64,000 nucleotides of DNA from Colletes latitarsis (taxonomy: Eukaryota > Arthropoda > Insecta > Hymenoptera > Colletidae), in the NCBI RefSeq assembly GCF_051014445.1, contig NW_027488385.1, forward strand, positions 806,001-870,000. Reading direction: 5' to 3'. The translations under genes were made by a program, and so were the position numbers. Within the stretch, counting starts at the first letter, position 1. Each line of letters opens with the position of its first letter. The notes beneath the pieces were generated by a model. It searched no databases, was not told where the DNA came from, and saw only the letters and a program-made list of their open reading frames with translations. This document shows, piece by piece, positions 35,267-48,589 of this stretch.

Positions 35267-37380
35267 GTTTCAGTGTGGTACCACACTACTTCGTGATCCA
35301 AACCAGAAAAAACCCAGGATCTGTTCAACAAGTATGTGAAAAACGCGAAGCTGTGAGCCTGATGAGGTCAAATCCCAGACCTATCCCAGACCTAACATGC
35401 GCTATCCTCTAAAATATTTATCAAGACCAGGTTTAATTGATTGTTTCAGTGTGGTCCCACATTACTACGTGATCCAATCCAGAAAAAGCCCAGGATCTAG
35501 CCATCAAGTATGAGTAATATTCGAAAGAATGAGCCTGATGAGAGTAAATCCCGGACCTAACCTAGACCTAACATGAATTATTATCTAAAATATTGATCGA
35601 AACCAGGTTTAATGGACTGTTTCAGTGCGGTACCACATTACTACGTGATCCAAACCAGAAAAAACCCAGGATCAGTTCAACAAGTATGTGAAGAATGCGA
35701 AAGTATGAGTCTGATGAGTGAAATTCCCAGGGCTAACCTAGACCTAACATGCGTTATCCTCTAAAATATTGATCGAAACCAGGTTTAATCGACTGTTTCA
35801 GTGTGGTACCACATTACTATGTGATCCAAACCAGAAGATAACCCAGGATCTGTTCAACGAGTATGTGAAGTTTGCGAAAGTATGAGTCTGATGAGGTCAA
35901 ATCCCAGACCTACCCCAGACCCAACTTGCGTTATCCTCTAAAATATTGATCAAAACCAGGTTTAATCGACTGTTTCAGTGTGGTACCACATTACTACGTG
36001 ATCGAAACCAGAAAAAACCCAGGATCAGTTCAACAAGTACGTGAAAAACGCGAAAGTATGAGCCTGATTAGGGTGAATCCCTGACCTATCCCAGACCTAA
36101 CTTGCGTTATCCTCTAAAATATTGAGCGAAACCAGGTTTAATTGACTGTTTCAGCGTGGTATCACATTAGTACGTGATACAATCCAGAAACAGCCCTGGA
36201 TCTAGATATGAAGTATGAGAAATATGCGAAAGAATGAGCCTGATGAGAGCAAATCCCAGACCTAAACTTGACCTAACATGAATTATTCTCTAAAATATTG
36301 ATCGAAACCAGGTTTAATTGACCGTTTCAGTGTGGTACCACACTACTTCGTGATCCAAACCAGAAAAAACCCAGGATCTGTTCAACAAGTATGTGAAAAA
36401 CGCGAAGCTGTGAGCCTGATGAGGTCAAATCCCAGACCTATCCCAGACCTAACATGCGCTATCCTCTAAAATATTTATCAAGACCAGGTTTAATTGATTG
36501 TTTCAGTGTGGTCCCACATTACTACGTGATCCAATCCAGAAAAAGCCCAGGATCTAGCCATCAAGTATGAGTAATATGCGAAAGAATGAGCCTGATGAGA
36601 GTAAATCCCGGACCTAACCTAGACCTAACATGAATTATTATCTAAAATATTGATCGAAACCAGGTTTAATCGACTGTTTCAGTGCGGTACCACATTACTA
36701 CGTGATCCAAACCAGAAAAAACCCAGGTTCAGTTCAACAAGTATGTGAAGAATGCGAAAGTATGAGTCTGATGAGTGAAATTCCCAGGGCTAACCTAGAC
36801 CTAACATGCGTTATCCTCTAAAATATTGATCGAAACCAGGTTTAATCGACTGTTTCAGTGTGGTACCACATTACTATGTGATCCAAACCAGAAGATAACC
36901 CAGGATCTGTTCAACGAGTATGTGAAGTTTGCGAAAGTATGAGTCTGATGAGGTCAAATCCCAGACCTACCCCAGACCCAACTTGCGTTATCCTCTAAAA
37001 TATTGATCAAAACCAGGTTTAATCGACTGTTTCAGTGTGGTACCACATTACTACGTGATCGAAACCAGAAAAAGCCCAGGATCAGTTCAACAAGTACGTG
37101 AAAAACGCGAAAGTATGAGCCTGATTAGGGCGAATCCCAGACCTATCCCAGACCTAACTTGCGTTATCCTCTAAAATATTGAGCGAAACCAGGTTTAATT
37201 GACTGTTTCAGCGTGGTATCACATTAGTACGTGATACAATCCAGAAACAGCCCAGGATCTAGATATGAAGTATGAGAAATATGCGAAAGAATGAGCCTGA
37301 TGAGAGCAAATCCCAGACCTAACCTTGACCTAACATGAATTATTCTCTAAAATATTGATCGAAACCAGGTTTAATCGACT
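35267..37380 (+). repeat. 6-monomer HOR, two adjacent copies of 1057 bp
   Basis: Copy 1 is 35267-36323 and copy 2 is 36324-37380, offset 1057 bp (6 monomers plus 1 bp). Shared markers are ACGCGAAGCTGTGAG, CATGCGCTATCC, GAGTAATAT, ATTATTATCTAAAATATTG, GAAATTCCCAGGG, CCAGAAGATAACCC, GTGAAGTTTGCG, GATCTAGATATGAAG and GATTAGGG. The left flank of copy 1 carries only the CTGGTTTAATCGACT form, so homology starts cleanly at GTTTCAG. This is a textbook in-register tandem duplication. Confidence 0.92.
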
Positions 37381-37730
37381 GTTTCAGTGTGGTCCCACAT
37401 TACTACGGGTTCCATACCAGAAAAATCACAGGATCTGTTCAACATGTATGAGAAATATGCGAAAGAAAGCGCCTGATGAGAGCAAATCCCAGACCTTACC
37501 TAGACCTAACATGAATTATTCTCTAAGATATTGATCGAAACCAGGTACAATTGACTGTTTCAGTGTGGTCCCATATTACTACGTGATCCAAACCAGAAAA
37601 AACCCAGGATCCGTTCAAGGAGTATGTGAAGTGTGCGAAAGTATGAGTCTGATGAGTGAAAATCCCAGGCCTAACCTAGACCTAACATGCGTTATCCTCT
37701 AAAATATTGATCGAAACCTGGTTTAATCGA
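37360..37730 (+). repeat. Two-monomer segment also present at 44403-44775
   Basis: Shared with 44403-44775 at an offset of about 7043 bp (40 monomers). Markers are TACTACGGGTTCCATACC, GAAAGCGCCTGATG and CAAGGAGTATG. It links the 6-monomer HOR zone to the 12-monomer HOR zone. Confidence 0.85.
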
Positions 37731-38649
37731 CTGTTTCAGTGTGGTTCCACATTACTATGTGATCCAAACCAGAAAATAACCCAGGATCTGTTCAACGAGT
37801 ATGTGAAGTGTGCGAAAGTATGAGTCTGATGAGGTCAAATCCCAGACCAATCCCAGACTTAACTTGCGTTATCCTCTAAAATATTGATCGAAACTTGGTT
37901 TAATCGACTGTTTCATTGTGGTACCACATTACTACGTGATCCAAACCAGAAAAAACCCAGGATCCGTTTACAAGTATGTGAAGAATGCGAAAGTATGAGT
38001 CTGATCAGTGAAAATCCCAGGCCTAACCTAGACCTAACATGAGTTATACTCTAAAATATTGATCGAAACCTGGTTTAATCGACTGTTTCAGTGTGGTACC
38101 ACATTACTATGTGATCCAAACCAGAAAATAACCCAGGATCTAGCCATCAAGTATGAGAAATATGCGAAAGAATGAGCCTAACGAGAGCAAATCCCAGACC
38201 TAACCTAGACCTGACAGGAATTATTCTCTAAAATATTGATCGAAGGTTTAATTGACTGTTTCAGTGTGGTCCGACATTACTACGTGATCCAAACCAGAAA
38301 AAACCCAGGATCCGTTCAACAACTATGTGAAGAATGCGAAAGTAAGAGTCTGATGTGTGAAAATCCCAGGCCAAACCTAGACCTAACATGCGTTATCCTC
38401 AAAAATATTGATCGAAACCTGGTTTAGTCGACTGTTTCAGTGTGGTACCACATTACTACGTGATCCAAACCAGAAAAAACCCAGGATCAGTTCAACAAGT
38501 ATGTGAAGAATGCGAAAGTATGAGCCTGATGAGGGCAAATCCCAGACCTATCCCAGACCTAACTTGCGTTATCCTCTAAAATATTGATCGAAACCAGGTT
38601 TAATTTACCGTTTCAGTGTGGTACCACATTACTACGTGATCCAAACCAG
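37731..38649 (+). repeat. Mosaic satellite
   Basis: About five monomers of the GAAGTGTGCG, TCCTCAAAAATATTG and GATCTAGCC families. It includes the copy with the 4-bp loss near 38240 and a shortened GATCCGTTTACAAG near 37963. No long partner was recognised. Confidence 0.8.
38236..38252 (+). other. 4-bp deletion in left half of a monomer
   Basis: The monomer reads TTGATCGAAGGTTTAATTG where the norm has GATCGAAACCAGGTTTAATT, a net loss of 4 bp. I saw no second copy of this lesion, so it appears private to this monomer. Confidence 0.8.
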
Positions 38650-38779
38650 TAAAATCCCAGGATCTAGCCATCAAGTATGAGAAATATGCGAAAGAATGAG
38701 CCTGATGAAAGCAAATCCCAGACCTAACCTAGACCTAACATGCGTTATCCTCTAAACTATTGAGCGAAACCAGGTTTAA

Positions 38780-40625
38780 TGGACTGTTTCAGTGTGGTAC
38801 CACACTACTTCGTGATCCAAACCAGAAAAAACCCAGGATCTGTTCAACAAGTATGTGGAAAACGCGAAACTGTGAGCCTGATGAGGGCAAATCTTAGACC
38901 TAACCCAGACCTAAGATGCGTTATCCTCTAAAATATTTATCCAGACCAGGTTTCATTGAATGTTTCAGTGTGGTACCACTTTACTACGTGATCCACTCCA
39001 GAACTAGCCCAGGATCTAGCCATGAAGTATGAGAAATATGCGAAAGTAAGAGCCTGATGAGGGCAAATCCTAGACCTATCCCAGACCTAACTTGCGTTAT
39101 CCTCTAAAATATTGATCGAAACCAGGTTTAAGTGACTGTTTCAGCGTGGTACCACATTACTACGTGATACAATCCAGAATCAGCCCAGGATCTAGCCATG
39201 AAGTATGAGAAATATGCGAAAGTATGAGCCTGATGAGGGCAAATCCTAGACCTAACCCAGACCTAACATGCGTTATCCTCTAAAATATTTATCAAGACCA
39301 GGTTTAATTGATTGTTTCATTGTGGTCCCACATTACTACGTGATCCAAACCAGAAAAAACCCAGGATCTGTTCAACATGTATGAGAAATATGCGAAAGAA
39401 AGAGCCTGCTGAGAGCAAATCCCAGACCTAACCTAGACCTAACATGAATTATTCTCTAAAATATTGATCGAAACCAGGTTTAATTGACTGTGTCAGTGTG
39501 GTCCCACATTACTACGTGATCCAAACCAGAAAAAACCCAGAATCCGTTCAACAAGTATGTGAAGAATGCGAAAGTATGAGTCTGATAAATGAAGATCCCA
39601 GGCCTAACCTAGACCTAACATGAGTTATACTCTAAAATATTGATCGAAACCTGGTTTAATCGACTGTTTCAGTGTGGTACCACATTACTATGTGATCCAA
39701 ACCAGAAAATAACCCAGGATCTGTTCAACGAGTATGTGAAGTGTGCGAAAGTATGAGTCTGATGAGGTCAAATCCCAGACCTATCCCAGACCTAACTTGC
39801 GTTATCCTCTAAAATATTGATCGAAACCAGGTTTAATCGACTGTTTCAGTGTGGTACCACATTATTACGTGATCCAAACCAGAAAAAACCCAGGATCAGT
39901 TCAACAAGTATGTGAGGAATGCGAAAGTATGAGTCTGATGAGTGAAAATCCCAGACCTAACCTAGACCTAACATGCGTTATCCTCTAAAATATTGATCCA
40001 AACCAGGTTTAATGGACTGTTTCAGTGTGGTACCACACTACTACGTGATACAAACCAGAAAAAACCCAGGATCTGTTCAACAAGTATGTGAAAAACGCGA
40101 AAGTATGAGCCAGGTGAGGGCAAGTCCAAGACCTATCCCAGACCTAACTTGCGTTGTCCTCTAAGATATTGATGAAAACCAGGTTTAATTGACTGTTTCA
40201 GTGTTGCTCTTCATTACTACGTGATACAATCCAGAAAAAGCAAAGGATCTAGCCATGAAGTATGAGAAATATGCGAAAGTATGAGCCTGATGAGGGCAAA
40301 TCCTAGACCTAACCCAGACCTAACATGCGTTATCCTCTAAAATATTTATCAAGACCAGGTTTAATTGAATGTTTCAGTGTGGTACCACATTACTACGTGA
40401 TCCAAACCAGTAAAATCCCAGGATCTAGCCATCAAGTTTGAGAAATATGCGAAAGAATGAGCCTGATGAGGGCAAATCCTAGACCTAACCCAGACCTAAC
40501 ATGCGTTATCCTCTAAAATATTGATCACAAGCAGGTTTAATGGACTGTTTCAGTGTGGTACCACTCTACTACGTGATCCAAACCAGAAAAAACCCAGGAT
40601 CTGTTCAACAAGTATGTGAAAAACG
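38780..40625 (+). repeat. Segmental copy N1 (34-monomer offset, pairs with 44771-46613)
   Basis: About 1.84 kb collinear with 44771-46613 at about 5990 bp. Shared markers are GATCCACTCCAGAACTAGCC, GTTTAAGTGACTG, GAAAGAGCCTGCTGAG, GACTGTGTCAG, CTGATAAATG, CATGAGTTATACTC, CATTATTACG and AAAGCAAAGGATC. Its end overlaps the first 12-monomer copy. A further copy of 38650-39588 is at 53080-54018 (offset 14431 bp). Confidence 0.88.
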
Positions 40626-43600
40626 CGAAAGTATGAGTCTGATGAGGTCAAATCCCAGACCTATCCCAGACTTATCTTGCGTTATCCTCTAAAATACTGA
40701 TCGAAACCAGGTTTATTCGACTGTATCAGTGTGGTACCACATTACTACGTGATCCAAACCAGAAAAAACCCAGGATCCGTTCAACAAGTATGTGAAGAAT
40801 GCGAAAGTATCAGTCTGATGAGTGAAAATCCCCGACCTAACCTAGACCTAACATGCGTTATCCGCTAAAATATTGATCCAAACCAGGTTTAATGGAATGT
40901 TTCAGTGTGGTACCACACTACTACGTGATCCAAACCAGAGAAAACCCAGGATCTGTTCAACAAGTATGTGAAAAACGCGAAAGTATGAGCCTGATGAGGG
41001 CAAGTCCCAGACCTATCCCAGACCTAACTTGCGTTGTCCTCTAAGATATTGATGGAAACCAGGTTTAATCGACTGTTTCAGTGCGGTACCACATTACTAC
41101 GTGATCCAAACCAGAAAAAACCCAGGATCCGTTGAACAAGTATGTGAAGAATGCGAAAGTATGAGTCTGATGAGTGAAAATCCCAGACCTAACCTAGACC
41201 TAACATGCGTTATCCTCTAAAATATTGATACAAACCAGGTTTAATTGACTGTTTCAGTGTGGTCCCACATTACTTCGTGATCCAAACCAGAAAAAACCCA
41301 GGATCCGTTCAACAAGTATGTGAAGAATGCGAAAGTATGAGTCTGATGAGTGAAAATCCCAGGCCTAACCTAGACCTAACATGCGTTATCTTCAAAAATA
41401 TTGATCGAAACCTGGTTTAATCGACTGTTTCAGTGTGGTACCACATTACTATGTGATCCAAACCAGAAAATAACCCAGGATCTGTTCAACGAGTATGTGA
41501 AGTGTGCGAAAGTATGAGTCTGATGAGGTCAAATCCCAGACCAATCCCAGACTTAACTTGCGTTATCCTCTAAAATATTGATCGAAACCAGGTTTAATTG
41601 ACTGTGTCAGTGTGGTCCCACATTACTACGTGATCCAAACCAGAAAAAACCCAGAATCCGTTCAACAAGTATGTGAAGAATGCGAAAGTATGAGTCTGAT
41701 AAATGAAAATCCCAGGCCTAACCTAGACCTAACATGAGTTATACTCTAAAATATTGATCGAAACCTGGTTTAATCGACTGTTTCAGTGTGGTACCACATT
41801 ACTAAGTGATCCAAACCAGAAAATAACCCAGGATCTGTTCAACGAGTATGTGAAGTGTGCGAAAGTATGAGTCTGATGAGGTCAAATCCCAGAACTATCC
41901 CAGACCTAACTTGCGTTATCCTCTAAAATATTGATCGAAACCAGGTTTAATCGACTGTTTCAGTGTGGTACCACATTACTACGTGATCCAAACCAGACAA
42001 AACCCAGGATCTGTTCATCAAGAATGTGAAAAACGCGAAACTGTGAGCCTGATGAGGGAAAATCTTACACCTAACCCAGACATAAGATGCGTTATCCTCT
42101 AAAATATTTATCCAGACCAGGTTTCATTGAATGTTTCGGTGTGGTACCACTTTACTACGTGATCCAATCCAGAAATTGCCCAGGATCTAGCCATGAAGTA
42201 TGAGAAATATGCGAAAGTAAGAGCCTGATGAGGGCAAATCCTAGACCTATCCCAGACCTAACTTGCGTTATCCTCTAAAATATTGATCGAAACCAGGTTT
42301 AATTGACTGTTTCAGCGTGGTACCACATTACTACGTGATACAATCCAGAAACAGCCCAGGATCTAGCCATGAAGTATGAGAAATATGCGAAAGTATGAGC
42401 CTGATGAGGGCAAATCCTAGACCTAACCCAGACCTAACATGCGTTATCCTCTAAAATATTTATCAAGACCAGGTTTAATTGAATGTTTCAGTGTGGTACC
42501 ACATTACTACGTGATCCAAACCAGTAAAATCCCAGGATCTAGCCATCAAGTTTGAGAAATATGCGAAAGAATGAGCCTGATGAGGGCAAATCCTAGACCT
42601 AACCCAGACCTAACATGCGTTATCCTCTAAAATATTGATCACAAGCAGGTTTAATGGACTGTTTCAGTGTGGTACCACTCTACTACGTGATCCAAACCAG
42701 AAAAAACCCAGGATCTGTTCAACAAGTATGTGAAAAACGCGAAAGTATGAGTCTGATGAGGTCAAATCCCAGACCTATCCCAGACTTATCTTGCGTTATC
42801 CTCTAAAATACTGATCGAAACCAGGTTTATTCGACTGTTTCAGTGTGGTACCACATTACTACGTGATCCAAACCAGAAAAAACCAAGGATCCGTTCAACA
42901 AGTATGTGAAGAATGCGAAAGTATCAGTCTGATGAGTGAAAATCCCCGACCTAACCTAGACCTAACATGCGTTATCCGCTAAAATATTGATCCAAACCAG
43001 GTTTAATGGAATGTTTCAGTGTGGTACCACACTACTACGTGATCCAAAACCAGAGAAAACCCAGGATCTGTTCAACAAGTATGTGAAAAACGCGAAAGTA
43101 TGAGCCTGATGAGGGCAAGTCCCAGACCTATCCCAGACCTAACTTGCGTTGTCCTCTAAGATATTGATGGAAACCAGGTTTAATCGACTGTTTCAGTGCG
43201 GTACCACATTACTACGTGATCCAAACCAGAAAAAACCCAGGATCCGTTGAACAAGTATGTGAAGAATGCGAAAGTATGAGTCTGATGAGTGAAAATCCCA
43301 GACCTAACCTAGACCTAACATGCGTTATCCTCTAAAATATTGATACAAACCAGGTTTAATTGACTGTTTCAGTGTGGTCCCACATTACTTCGTGATCCAA
43401 ACCAGAAAAAACCCAGGATCCGTTCAACAAGTATGTGAAGAATGCGAAAGTATGAGTCTGATGAGTGAAAATCCCAGGCCTAACCTAGACCTAACATGCG
43501 TTATCTTCAAAAATATTGATCGAAACCTGGTTTAATCGACTGTTTCAGTGTGGTACCACATTACTATGTGATCCAAACCAGAAAATAACCCAGGATCTGT

Positions 43601-44364
43601 TCAACGAGTATGTGAAGTGTGCGAAAGTATGAGTCTGATGAGGTCAAATCCCAGACCAATCCCAGACTTAACTTGCGTTATCCTCTAAAATATTGATCGA
43701 AACCAGGTTTAATTGACTGTGTCAGTGTGGTCCCACATTACTACGTGATCCAAACCAGAAAAAACCCAGAATCCGTTCAACAAGTATGTGAAGAATGCGA
43801 AAGTATGAGTCTGATAAATGAAAATCCCAGGCCTAACCTAGACCTAACATGAGTTATACTCTAAAATATTGATCGAAACCTGGTTTAATCGACTGTTTCA
43901 GTGTGGTACCACATTACTAAGTGATCCAAACCAGAAAATAACCCAGGATCTGTTCAACGAGTATGTGAAGTGTGCGAAAGTATGAGTCTGATGAGGTCAA
44001 ATCCCAGAACTATCCCAGACCTAACTTGCGTTATCCTCTAAAATATTGATCGAAACCAGGTTTAATCGACTGTTTCAGTGTGGTACCACATTACTACGTG
44101 ATCCAAACCAGACAAAACCCAGGATCTGTTCATCAAGAATGTGAAAAACGCGAAATTGTGAGCCTGATGAGGGAAAATCTTACACCTAACCCAGACATAA
44201 GATGCGTTATCCTCTAAAATATTTATCCAGACCAGGTTTCATTGAATGTTTCGGTGTGGTACCACTTTACTACGTGATCCAATCCAGAAATTGCCCAGGA
44301 TCTAGCCATGAAGTATGAGAAATATGCGAAAGTAAGAGCCTGATGAGGGCAAATCCTAGACCTA
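40244..44364 (+). repeat. 12-monomer HOR, two adjacent copies of about 2.11 kb
   Basis: Copy 1 runs from 40244 to 42357 and copy 2 from 42358 to 44364; offset 2114 bp, then 2115 bp after a one-base insertion near 43047. Shared markers are GTAAAATCCCAGG, GATCACAAGCAGG, CCACTCTACTACG, GACTTATCTTGCG, AATACTGATCG, AAGTATCAGTCTG, TATCCGCTAAAATATTG, ACATGCGTTATCTTC, GTTCATCAAGAATG, GAGGGAAAATCTTACACC and GAAATTGCCC. Copy 2 lacks a counterpart of the last ~0.1 kb of copy 1. Confidence 0.93.
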
Positions 44365-44402
44365 ACCCAGACCTAACATGCGTTATCCTCTAAAATATTT
44401 AT

Positions 44403-44775
44403 CAAGACCAGGTTTAATTGATTGTTTCAGTGTGGTCCCACATTACTACGGGTTCCATACCAGAAAAATCCCAGGATCTGTTCAACATGTATGAGAAATA
44501 TGCGAAAGAAAGCGCCTGATGAGAGCAAATCCCAGACCTAACCTAGACCTAACATGAATTATTCTCTAAAATATTGATCGAAACCAGGTATAATTGACTG
44601 TTTCAGTGTGGTCCCATATTACTACGTGATCCAAACCAGAAAAAACCCAGGATCCGTTCAAGGAGTATGTGAAGTGTGCGAAAGTATGAGTCTGATGAGT
44701 GAAAATCCCAGGCCTAACCTAGACCAAACATGCGTTATCCTCTAAAATATTGATCGAAACCTGGTTTAATCGACC
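44403..44775 (+). repeat. Two-monomer segment also present at 37360-37730
   Basis: Carries the GGGTTCCATACC and GAAAGCGCCTGATG markers of 37360-37730 and joins the end of the 12-monomer HOR to copy N2. It differs, for example, in ATCCCAGG for ATCACAGG near 44468. Confidence 0.85.
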
Positions 44776-46613
44776 GTTTCAGTGTGGTACCACACTACTT
44801 CGTGATACAAACCAGAAAAAACCCAGGATCTGTTCAACAAGTATGTGAAAAACGCGAAACTGTGAGCCTGATGAGGGCAAATCTTAGACCTAACCCAGAC
44901 CTAAGATGCGTTATCCTCTAAAATATTTATCCAGACCAGGTTTCATTGAATGTTTCAGTGTGGTACCACTTTACTACGTGATCCACTCCAGAACTAGCCC
45001 AGGATCTAGCCATGAAGTATGAGAAATATGCGAAAGTAAGAGCCTGATGAGGGCAAATCCTAGACCTATCCCAGACCTAACTTGCGTTATCCTCTAAAAT
45101 ATTGATCGAAACCAGGTTTAAGTGACTGTTTCAGCGTGGTACCACATTACTACGTGATACAATCCAGAAACAGCCCAGGATCTAGCCATGAAGTATGAGA
45201 AATATGCGAAAGTATGAGCCTGATGAGGGCAAATCCAAGACCTAACCCAGACCTAACATGCGTTATCCTCTAAAATATTTATCAAGACCAGGTTTAATTG
45301 ATTGTTTCAGTGTGGTCCCACATTACTACGTGATCCAAACCAGAAAAAACCCAGGATCTGTTCAACATGTATGAGAAATATGCGAAAGAAAGAGCCTGCT
45401 GAGAGCAAATCCCAGACCTAACCTAGACCTAACATGAATTATTCTCTAAAATATTGATCGAAACCAGGTTTAATTGACTGTGTCAGTGTGGTCCCACATT
45501 ACTACGTGATCCAAACCAGAAAAAACCCAGAATCCGTTCAACAAGTATGTGAAGAATGCGAAAGTATGAGTCTGATAAATGAAAATCCCAGGCCTAACCT
45601 AGACCAAACATGAGTTATACTCTAAAATATTGATCGAAACCTGGTTTAATCGACTGTTTCAGTGTGGTACCACATTACTATGTGAGCCAAACCAGAAAAT
45701 AACCCAGGATCTGTTCAACGAGTATGTGAAGTGTGCGAAAGTATGAGTCTGATGAGGTCAAATCCCAGACCTAACCCAGACCTAACTTGCGTTATCCTCT
45801 AAAATATTGATCGAAACCAGGTTTAATCGACTGTTTCAGTGTGGTACCACATTATTACGTGATCCAAACCAGAAAAAACCCAGGATCAGTTCAACAAGTA
45901 TGTGAGGAATGCGAAAGTATGAGTCTGATGAGTGAAAATCCCAGACCTAACCTAGACCTAACATGCGTTATCCTCTAAAATATTGATCCAAACCAGGTTT
46001 AATGGACTGTTTCAGTGTGGTACCACACTACTACGTGATACAAACCAGAAAAAACCCAGGATCTGTTCAACAAGTATGTGAAAAACGCGAAAGTATGAGC
46101 CTGGTGAGGGCAAGTCCAAGACCTATCCCAGACCTAACTTGCGTTGTCCTCTAAGATATTGATGAAAACCAGGTTTAATTGACTGTTTCAGTGTTGCACT
46201 TCATTACTACGTGATACAATCCAGAAAAAGCAAAGGATCTAGCCATGAAGTATGAGAAATATGCGAAAGTATGAGCCTGATGAGGGCAAATTCTAGACCT
46301 AACCCAGACCTAACATGCGTTATCCTCTAAAATATTTATCAAGACCAGGTTTAATTGAATGTTTCAGTGTGGTACCACATTACTACGTGATGCAATCCAG
46401 AAAAAGCCCAGGATCTAGCCATCAAGTTTGAGAAATATGCGAAAGAATGAGCCTGATGAGGGCAAATCCTAGACCTAACCCAGACCTAACATGCGTTATC
46501 CTCTAAAATATTGATCGCAAGCAGGTTTAATGGACTGTTTCAGTGTGGTACCACACTACTACGTGATCCAAACCAGAAAAAACCCAGGATCTGTTCAACA
46601 AGTATATGAAAAA
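44771..46613 (+). repeat. Segmental copy N2 (pairs with 38780-40625)
   Basis: Second copy of the 1.84-kb segment that flanks the 12-monomer HOR on its other side. From about 45080 it is also the start of the first 20-monomer HOR copy, so the blocks interlock. Confidence 0.88.
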
Positions 46614-48570
46614 AGCGAAAGTATGAGCCTGATGAGGGCAAGTCCCAGACCTATCCCAGACCTAACTCGCGTTGTCCTCTAAGATATTGATGGAAGCCAG
46701 GTTTAATCGACTGTTTCAGTGCGGTACCACATTACTACGTGATCCAAACCAGAAAAAACCCAGGATCCGTTGAACAAGTATGTGAAGAATGCGAAAGTAT
46801 GAGTCTGATGAGTGAAAATCCCAGACCTAACCTAGACCTAACATGCGTTATCCTCTAAAATATTGATCCAAACCAGGTTTAATTGACAGTTTCAGTGCTG
46901 TACTTCATTACTACGTGATGCAATCCAGAAAAAGCCCAGGATCTAGCCATCAAGTATGAGAAATATGCGAAAGAATGAGCCTGATGAGAGCAAATCCCAG
47001 ACCTAACCTAGACCTAACATGAATTATTCTCTAAAATGTTGGTCGAAACCAGGTTTAATTGACTGTTTCAGTGTGGTCCCACATTACTTCGTGATCCAAA
47101 CCAGAAAAAACCCAGGATCCGTTCAACAAGTATGTGAAGAATGCGAAAGTATGAGTCTGATGAGTGATAATCCCAGGGCTAACCTAGACCTAACATGCGT
47201 TATCCTCTAAAATATTGATCGAAACCTGGTTTAATCGACTGTTTCAGTGTGGTACCACATTACTACGTGATCCAAACCAGAAAAAACCCAGGATCAGTTC
47301 AACAAGTATGTGAGGAATGCGAAAGTATGAGTCTGATGTGTGATAATCCCAGGGCTAACCTAGACCTAACATGCGTTATCCACTAAAATATTGATCCAAA
47401 ACTGGTTTAATCGACTGTTTCAGTGTGGTACCACATTACTATGTGATCCAAACCAGAGAATAACCCAGGATCTGTTCAACGAGTATGTGAAGTGTGCGAA
47501 AGTATGAGTCTGATGAGGTCAAATCCCAGACCTAACTTGCGTTATCCTCTAAAATATTGATCGAAACCAGGTTTAATTGACTGTTTCAGTGTGGTCCCAC
47601 ATTACTACGTGATCCAAACCAGAAAAAACCCAGGATCCGTTCAACAAGTATGTGAAGAATGCGAAAGTATGAGCCTGATGAGTGAAAATCCCAGGCCTAA
47701 CCTGGACCTAACATGCGTTATCCTCTAAAATATTGATCGAAACCAGGTTTAATCGACTGTTTCAGTGTGGTACCACATTACTACGTGATCCAAACCAGAA
47801 AAAACCCAGAATCTGTTCAACGAGTATGTGAAGTGTGCGAAAGTATGAGTCTGATGAGGGCAAATCCCAGACCTATCCCAGACCTAACATGCGTTATCCT
47901 CTAAAATATTTATCAAGACCAGGTTTAATTGATTGTTTCAGTGTGGACCCACATTACTACGTGATCCAAACCAGAAAAAACCCAGGATCCGTTCAACAAG
48001 TATGTGAAGAATGCGAAAGTATGAGTCTGATGAGTGAAAATCCCAGACCTAACCTAGACCTAACATGCGTTATCCTCTAAAATATTGATCCAAACCAGGT
48101 TTCATGGACTGTTTCAGTGTGGTACCACACTACTACGTGAACCAAACCAGAAAAAACCCAGGATCTGTTCAAGAAGTATGTGAAAAACGCGAAAGTATGA
48201 GCCTGGTGAGGGCAAGTCCAAGACCTATCCCAGACCTAACTTGCGTTGTCCTCAAAGATATTGATGGAAACCAGGTTTAATTGACTGTTTCAGTGTTGTA
48301 CTTCATTACTACGTGATACAATCCAGAAAAAGCAAAGGATCTAGCCATGAAGTATGAGAAATATGCGAAAGTATGAGCCTGATGAGGGCAAATCCTAGAC
48401 CTAACCCAGACCTAACATGCGTTATCCTCTAAAATATTGATCGCAAGCAGGTTTAATGGACTGTTTCAGTGTGGTACCACACTACTACGTGATCCAAACC
48501 AGAAAAAACCCAGGATCTGTTCAACAAGTATGGGAAAAACGCGAAAGTATGAGTCTGATGAGGTCAAGTC
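45080..48570 (+). repeat. 20-monomer HOR type O, copy 1 (about 3.5 kb)
   Basis: Collinear with 48590-52088 at 3511 bp, becoming 3522 bp after the 11-bp loss near 47.53 kb (20 monomers is 3520 bp). Shared markers in order are GTTTAAGTGACTG, GACTGTGTCAG, GACCAAACATGAG, CATTATTACG, GTTGCACTTC, CAAATTCTAGACC, GATCGCAAGCAGG, GGAAGCCAGG, GTGCTGTACTTC, AAATGTTGGTCG, GATGTGTGATAATCC, TATCCACTAAAATATTG, CCAAAACTGG, GTTTCATGGACTG and TCCTCAAAGATATTG. Confidence 0.93.
47521..47540 (+). other. Second, independent 11-bp unit deletion
   Basis: AAATCCCAGACCTAACTTGC lacks one 11-bp tail unit. In the paired HOR copy near 51.0 kb both units are present. The offset between the two HOR copies changes from 3511 bp (47019 to 50530) to 3522 bp (47835 to 51357), exactly 11 bp. 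Confidence 0.9.
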
Positions 48571-48589
48571 CAAGACCTATCCCAGACCT

